From Anastrepha obliqua (lineage: Eukaryota > Arthropoda > Insecta > Diptera > Tephritidae): a stretch of 64,000 bases of DNA. Location: positions 128,711,784 through 128,775,783 of the forward strand of contig NC_072893.1 of assembly GCF_027943255.1 (NCBI RefSeq), read 5' to 3'. A program made the translations under genes and the position numbers. Each line of letters opens with the position of its first letter. Within the stretch, counting starts at the first letter, position 1. The notes below the pieces were generated by a model. That model ran no database searches, was not told the origin of the DNA, and saw only the letters and a list, made by a program, of their open reading frames with translations. Below, one piece after another: positions 58,998 through 64,000 of this stretch.

Positions 58998-59045
58998 AAG
59001 CTCCTCGTAATAATACAAATAAACCGTCGACCGTTCGGAGTTTGT
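58998..59045 (+). mobile_element. Probable SINE remnant, copy 5
   Basis: The stretch cgaagctcctcgtaataata...ccgttcggag aligns with the SINE core (aaaagctcctcataacaata...ccgttcggaatcgg). Fewer than 60 bp remain and the divergence is high. Confidence 0.4.
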
Positions 59046-59160
59046 ATAAATAAATTTGAGGGATTTGTATTTTGATTTTATTTTATTTACTAAGATGACA
59101 AAAAATCCTACAAATTCTTGGTTTTTCTACAAAATTTTTGAACGATTGGAAGCTTTAGTT

Positions 59161-59292
59161 TTATTTCATGGTGCCACAGTCAAAAAAAACGTCCATGCTT
59201 AGTTTTTTAGCCGCTACACTGGCGTAGCCTCTTAACATGAAGAACAGAATTAAAATTAGCGTCAAGCTGACAACCTTTGCATTTGAGTTCAT
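59161..59292 (-). CDS. Candidate small secreted peptide, 43 residues
   Basis: The ATG at 59292 opens MNSNAKVVSLTLILILFFML, then RGYASVAA and KKLSMDVFFDCGTMK, with a stop at 59161. The first ~28 residues have the layout of a signal peptide (short polar start, a long hydrophobic core, then A-S-V-A-A suiting signal peptidase). The mature part would be about 15 residues with one Cys. AATAAA words lie about 80 bp downstream (plus-strand tttatt at 59077-59082 and 59082-59087). Upstream, the frame stays open beyond 59292, but without an ATG. The inferred I element starts only 66 bp upstream of the ATG and may have removed the native promoter. Chance is a real alternative at this length. Confidence 0.28.
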   Translation of the reverse strand: MNSNAKVVSLTLILILFFMLRGYASVAAKKLSMDVFFDCGTMK

Positions 59293-59553
59293 TACAATAT
59301 GAGGAACGCCTCGTTGGTATGCGAAATTCAAGCGCAGCCGAATATTAAAATTTAAATTCAGTCGTCGACTACCACTCGCGCTGAACAGAGGTGTTGTTTT
59401 TTTTCTTCTCTGGTGTTCTTTAGTGCTTTTCGCAATCACAAATTGACACGAGTTTACCTAGTCTATTTTTTCACTTAAATAAAACTAAGTTCGTGTTTTG
59501 ATTTGGAGTGGCAAAATCCAAAAGTATACAGTGCTACACCTAAAACATTCGAC

Positions 59554-60912
59554 ATGGCCGCTGGGCCTCCCAATTTAGGTACTAATCGGTTTGCGTTATT
59601 AGCCGATAGCACCACCATCAAAAAGAATAAAAAATCCAAAGACAAAAAGAATAAGTCTCTAACGACTAACTTGCAAGACCTTTTCCCTGGCCTTCCTAGT
59701 GTTAAAAAACCTAACCCCAAGTTCGTAGTCCTCGAGGCAACTGACAAAAATAAGCCATTGAGTCACTATTCGTGCTTTGCAGTTGACAAATCCATGCGTG
59801 CAGTAAGCAGAGAAATTCAATCCATTTCTGAACTACGTGACGGCAACATCCTGTTATTAGTCAATAACAAGAGCGTGGCAGAAAGATTCCTTGGCTTGAA
59901 AGAGCTTCCTGGTATATGCAACATAAAAGCAAAATACCATGAAAATCTTAACTTTAATAAGGGCACCGTGTTCGCACCTTTTCTCAATAATGTCAATGAA
60001 AGTGAAATCGTAAGTAAGCTAAGTGCACAAGGTGTAGTGGCGGCCTATAAGTTTCAAAAGAAGATTACCAATGATAAACTAGTTCCATCCGGGGTCGTTT
60101 TATTAACATTCGACCTATTTCACCTCCCTAACAAGATTGACATTGCTTGGAGAAACGTCCGCATAAGGCAATATATCCCCAACCCAATGCGCTGCAAAAA
60201 CTGCCAGCTGCTGGGGCACACAGCAAAATTTTGCAAACGCTCGCCAGCATGTGTTAATTGTAATTTTCCACCCCACCAGCCGGATAACTGCACTCGCATT
60301 CTTTGCGCCAACTGCTTAGCAGATCACCCATCTTCGTCAAACAAGTGTCCTAAATTTATTCAGGCAAAAGACATACAAAAAATTAAAACAACCAATAAAT
60401 GTACCATGAGGGAAGCTATTAAAATATACCAGAGCTCTACTCCCTCCCTCCCCGAAAACGCGCTTTCCTTTTCAACAGTTCTTTCTATGGAAAACTGTCA
60501 GCCAAATATTCCAGAAATAACACCTTCCAATCCACATCCACAATTAACTCAACATCAATTGTACAATAATGCAGAAAAAACTCTTCCCGCATCCGATTTA
60601 ACTCTAAATAACATAACCACTCCATTCATAGCCCCAGCATTCACTCATTCAACAGAAGATCTCCCAATAAATATCTCTTCACTTTCGAATTTCGCTCAAA
60701 CCCAAGAAACATCCATTATCAATTTTGCTAACACAGACTCTCACTCTTCTCTTATTCATTCCCCAAATTTTACTACCACAGATTTTAGCTCAACTTCAAA
60801 CTTCTCTTCCGATCACCTACAAACAAATAACACAAATCTCCCAATGGTTAAAACTAAATACAGCTTCCTACCTCTCGCTGATGACACTACAATGTCATCA
60901 GAAGATGATTAA
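59554..60912 (+). CDS. I-clade ORF1, gag-like RNA-binding protein, intact
   Basis: The ATG at 59554 (gacATGgcc) gives 452 residues; the frame is open 17 codons further up, but only from a TTG. Residues about 25-40 are Lys-rich (IKKNKKSKDKKNKS). The middle part has the gag-type region (NKPLSHYSCFAVDKSMRAVS, then LLVNNKSVAERFL). Residues about 212-275 hold three zinc knuckles: CKNCQLLGHTAKFC, CVNCNFPPHQPDNC and CANCLADHPSSSNKC. After them comes a KDIQKIKT-N-C--REA-K-Y segment and a long Ser/Thr/Asn/Pro-rich tail. The protein would bind the element RNA in the ribonucleoprotein. There is no stop or shift over 1.36 kb, in contrast to the broken ORF2. Confidence 0.88.
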   Translation: MAAGPPNLGTNRFALLADSTTIKKNKKSKDKKNKSLTTNLQDLFPGLPSVKKPNPKFVVLEATDKNKPLSHYSCFAVDKSMRAVSREIQSISELRDGNILLLVNNKSVAERFLGLKELPGICNIKAKYHENLNFNKGTVFAPFLNNVNESEIVSKLSAQGVVAAYKFQKKITNDKLVPSGVVLLTFDLFHLPNKIDIAWRNVRIRQYIPNPMRCKNCQLLGHTAKFCKRSPACVNCNFPPHQPDNCTRILCANCLADHPSSSNKCPKFIQAKDIQKIKTTNKCTMREAIKIYQSSTPSLPENALSFSTVLSMENCQPNIPEITPSNPHPQLTQHQLYNNAEKTLPASDLTLNNITTPFIAPAFTHSTEDLPINISSLSNFAQTQETSIINFANTDSHSSLIHSPNFTTTDFSSTSNFSSDHLQTNNTNLPMVKTKYSFLPLADDTTMSSEDD

Positions 60913-61099
60913 CGAAATAAATCTCTAAGCATAACAAGTAGTACAACCAACAGTTAAAAACAAAACAAAACAAAAAAACAATAAACCAAGCAAATACTCT
61001 CTTAACTCTCATATAGCAACAATATCAATAATACACACAAAACCCTTTTTTTGTTTATTTTTTTTTTTTTTGTTTTTCTTTTTAAGCTATTTTTCTTTT

Positions 61100-64000
61100 A
61101 TGTTTAGTATACTTCAGTGGAACATTAAAGGCTACTGGAATAATTTCCATGAACTTCAGCTTCTTTTGAAAACACATACTCCATCATTCATATCGTTACA
61201 AGAAACACATATTCAACACGCAAACACTCCAACCGCACCTGCGGGATACGTGGGGTATTTTCATAATTTTAGCTGCAACTTAACGTGCAAACAAGGTCTA
61301 GGTGTGCTAGTTAAAAGCACAATTCCACATACTAGACTAAGCATTGCTTCGCGCATCTCCACCATTGCTATTGAGCTTAATATTGGTTTCAAAGTTACCT
61401 GTATCTCATTGTATATACCACCTTCCCAAAACTTTCAAGCTCACGATATCTTGTCGGTTTTTTCTAATATCTCTTCTCCAACAATACCATACTGCTCGGA
61501 GATTTTAATTCTTGGAGTACACTTTGGGGTTCAACAACAGATAACCATAGGGGGAAAATCATTGAAGATGTTATATTGGCATCAAACCTCGTCGTGCTAA
61601 ACAACGGACTTCCCACACATTTCTCGACCCACAAAACTTTTACTAGCGTAGACCTTACTATGTGCAGCGCTATCTCAGCTCCAAAGTGTTCCTGGAAAGT
61701 TCTAAGCGATTTGCATGGAAGTGACCACTTCCCCATTATCACAACAGTTTGGACGAAAAGTAACAATTCAATTTTCAAAAAAAGAACAAAATTTTTAACC
61801 AAAAAGGCTGACTGGAATAACTTTCGTACTTGCTGTGAAAATGGTTTTTCAAAATACCAGCTTTCGGAAAACGTCAATAAAGAAGCTTCAAATGTGGGAA
61901 AAATTCTCAGAGAGGCCTCCCATCTTAGTATACCACAAAGCAAAGCTATCCCAACTAAACATCCAGTGCCATGGTGGAATAGCAGCATTGCTCTTCTTAG
62001 AAATAATAAGCAAAAAGCCTGGGCCGAATATAAGAAGAAGCAAACAGTAAGCAATCTGATTGCGTACAAAAAAAGCCAACGCGGCATTTAGATACCATTG
62101 CAGAGCAGCAAAAAGGGCGTGCTTTGAACAGTTCACAAGCTCCATTAATCCGAACTCCAATCCGCGTAAAATATGGCACAATATTAAGCTTTTAACAGGA
62201 ACCTTTTCCCAGAGCAAAGTTTCGGTAATTAACACCGAAAGAGGTTCCCTCCTCGAACCAAATGAAATTGCAAACCACTTTTCTTCCACCTGGTCTGCTT
62301 ATAGTAACGACCCAAACTTTGACCAACTGTTTATTTATGAAAATAAATAACGTTTATTCAGCTCCAACACCGCTTTCGATTTCGGCAAAACAAATTGAAG
62401 AACCTATCAGGTCTCTCGAACTTAATGAAGTTCTACAATCACTAAATGGTAAAACCCATACGACATTATAAAAAACGCGCCTACCTGTGTCAAAAATCGA
62501 CTACTGAAATTCTATAATGACATATTTAGCAGTGGTATTTATCCTCAAAAGTGGAAGAACGTTGATATTGTCCCAATTTTAAAGCCAAATCAACTACAAG
62601 ATGATATTAAAAGTTACCGCCCAATTTCCTTACTCTCATGCCTTAGCAAAGTTTTAAAAAAAAATTATAGCAAAGCGCCTTATGTGGTTTGTTTTAAAAG
62701 AAAAGCTCATAAGTCCCAACCAGTCAGCTTTCAAGACCGGACAGGGGACTGCTGACGCACTGCTACATTTCGAGCACTACTTATCCTCCGCACTATCTAG
62801 TCGAAATCATGTAACCGTTGTAGGACTAGATTTTGTCAAAGCATTTGATAGAATAGGAGTACACGTCGTGCTTCGCCAACTACAAAAATGGAAAATCGGA
62901 GAAAAGGTTTTCTACTTTGTTAAGAGCCTTCTAACGAATCGGACGTTCAGAATTAAACTTAACAACACCTACTCAGATAGAGTATCCCTGTATAATGGTA
63001 TTGCTCAGGGATCTCCTATCTCAGTAATCTTCTTCATAATCGCATTCGATGGGATTACCAACATCCTCGTTAAGTATAATGTCGAATTCTCCATTTATGC
63101 AGACGATGTGTTCATTTATTCAAAAAATAATAGCATCGATACTGTTAAACAGATATTTTCGAAAATTCTTAACGAAATTTCAAACTGGGCGCTTAGCTCA
63201 GGCGCGAATATTGCATACAATAAGTGTAATATACTTCATATATGTAAAAAAAAGAGTTGTAATAATATTAGCTTCAGGTACAATAACTACACTATTGACT
63301 GTGTGCCATGCACTAAAATACTAGGTATCATATTCGATAAATCGCTTAGTTATAAGGCTCACTGTACATATCTTAAGCAAAAGTTAACTAAGAGATTAAA
63401 TATTGTAAAGTATTTAGCGTCCAAGCACAGTAATGTTCATCCAACCTCCCTCATTAATGTAACAAAATCTTTAATTTTATCGGTGATCCATTTATGGACA
63501 GTGTTCTAAAAAGACTTTCGCTGGCATACAACAACTTTACCACTCAGCAGCAAGGGAAAGTTTACGAGCGTTTCCCACCACCCCTGTCAAAAACCTGCTA
63601 GCCGAAGCGGGGCTTCCGGAATTGAAAGACCGTGTACATCAAAACACTTTGCGTTTAATCCCAACAACATTATACTGAACAGTGACATAAAAAAAGGCGA
63701 TCAAAAGGAAAACAGAACTAAGGCGACCTTCCACTATATGCAAAGTCATAAAATACGCTGGAAAAATAGATCCTTTTCTTATGCCTACGTTATGTGTTGC
63801 TCCACAATTTCCACCCTGGAAGCTTCCAGAAAACACCTTTATCGCAAATCTTCTTAATCATGCCAAATGCAATACCTCTTCCCTGATATATAGAAAGCTT
63901 TTTTACGAAATACATAGTGAGTGGAGCACCAACGGCTGGAGCTTTGTATACACAGACGGATCCAAAGACAACCTGAATACCTCATTTGCGGTGGTGAATG
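61100..64000 (+). pseudogene. I-clade ORF2 (endonuclease, reverse transcriptase, start of RNase H), broken
   Basis: The ATG at 61100 starts MFSILQWNIKGYWNNFHELQ (EN). The frame changes near 61488, and the EN continues with GDFNSWSTLWGS and GSDHFPI. Further changes lie near 62065 (at an A run), near 62340, and near 62455, where about five codons of the conserved PGPDGI RT motif are missing. Another follows at an A run near 62665. The RT core 62682-63509 is open: VVGLDFVKAFDRIG (motif A), NGIAQGSPISV (motif B) and IYADDVFIY (motif C), all with normal catalytic residues. After another change the connection domain reads AEAGLPELKDRVHQNTLRLI, and the window ends in RNase H (WSFVYTDGSK). Some breaks sit on homopolymers and could be assembly errors; the PGPDGI deletion cannot be explained that way. 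Confidence 0.85.

Larger units (their letters stand above)
59359..64000 (+). mobile_element. I-clade non-LTR retrotransposon, 5' complete, continues past the window
   Basis: The order is an approximately 195-bp 5' UTR, ORF1 (gag with three zinc knuckles), 187 bp of A-rich spacer, and ORF2 (EN, RT, RNase H begins at about 63940). This is the I-factor architecture. The start is set at cagtcgtcgact (59359), preceded by tt, which fits the TCAGT initiator found at the first base of I, F and jockey elements; the I factor 5' UTR of D. melanogaster is of similar length. The 3' end and the target-site duplication lie beyond 64000. ORF1 is open; ORF2 has several frame breaks. Confidence 0.85.

Noticed and set aside
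59161..59439. 92-codon version of the minus-strand frame
   Set aside because: The extra N-terminal part starts at a non-ATG codon and runs into the 5' UTR of the I element; only the 43-codon ATG form is listed.
59503..59553. Upstream 17-codon extension of I-element ORF1
   Set aside because: Its first codon is TTG; the ATG at 59554 has a good initiation context and fits the family.
1..64000. CRISPR arrays, bacterial operons, rRNA, LTR retrotransposons
   Set aside because: No regularly spaced short repeats with unique spacers, no ribosomal sequence, and no protease/integrase or LTR pair was recognised.

Overview
The window looks like AT-rich, repeat-dense nuclear DNA of a higher fly, most likely a tephritid fruit fly. 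The evidence is: two exons of a split gene with GT-AG introns; two rosa-like DD41D mariner relatives (rosa was described from Ceratitis rosa); R1-, I- and Jockey-clade LINE remnants; and at least four copies of a tRNA-headed SINE with a (TA)n tail that, from memory, resembles an abundant tephritid repeat. The species is inferred. There is nothing prokaryotic: no operons, CRISPR arrays, rRNA or convincing tRNA genes.

Layout. 1-19.8 kb is mostly non-coding DNA filled with transposon remains: a rosa-like element (2.7-3.5 kb), a 434-bp spaced direct repeat (3.6-4.2 kb), a TA-flanked TIR element (5.3-5.8 kb), an R1-type LINE tail (6.9-7.2 kb), a fold-back repeat (7.2-7.5 kb), a duplicated A-rich array carrying a pogo-like element (9.4-14.1 kb), and SINE copies at 14.1 and 17.2 kb. 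At 19.84-21.69 kb lie the last two exons of a SETD3-like histidine methyltransferase gene, the only confident host gene. 22-35 kb holds a deleted mariner, more fold-back repeats, a rosa-like element nested inside a SINE, a 114-bp tandem repeat and two small LINE pieces. 35.5-39.3 kb is a decayed R1-clade LINE; 41.0-41.9 kb is a dead mariner; 46.4-50.3 kb is an RNase H-bearing LINE end and a Jockey element, both inside an AT-rich repeated sequence. 54.3-54.7 kb (minus) holds a candidate small intronless gene with a TATA box and a poly(A) signal. 55.0-56.0 kb is a 160-bp tandem repeat with a SINE inserted. A second candidate small ORF (signal-peptide-like) is at 59.2-59.3 kb (minus), directly next to an I-clade LINE that runs off the window end with ORF1 intact and ORF2 broken.

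The genes form no pathway. The SETD3-like gene is presumably an ordinary host enzyme, its intron and flanks have been colonised by mobile DNA, and almost all recognisable protein-coding signal is transposase or reverse transcriptase in decay. The points most worth checking are the two small unannotated ORFs, the four-copy fold-back family, the nested SINE/rosa insertion, and whether some ORF2 frameshifts are real or assembly errors at homopolymers.
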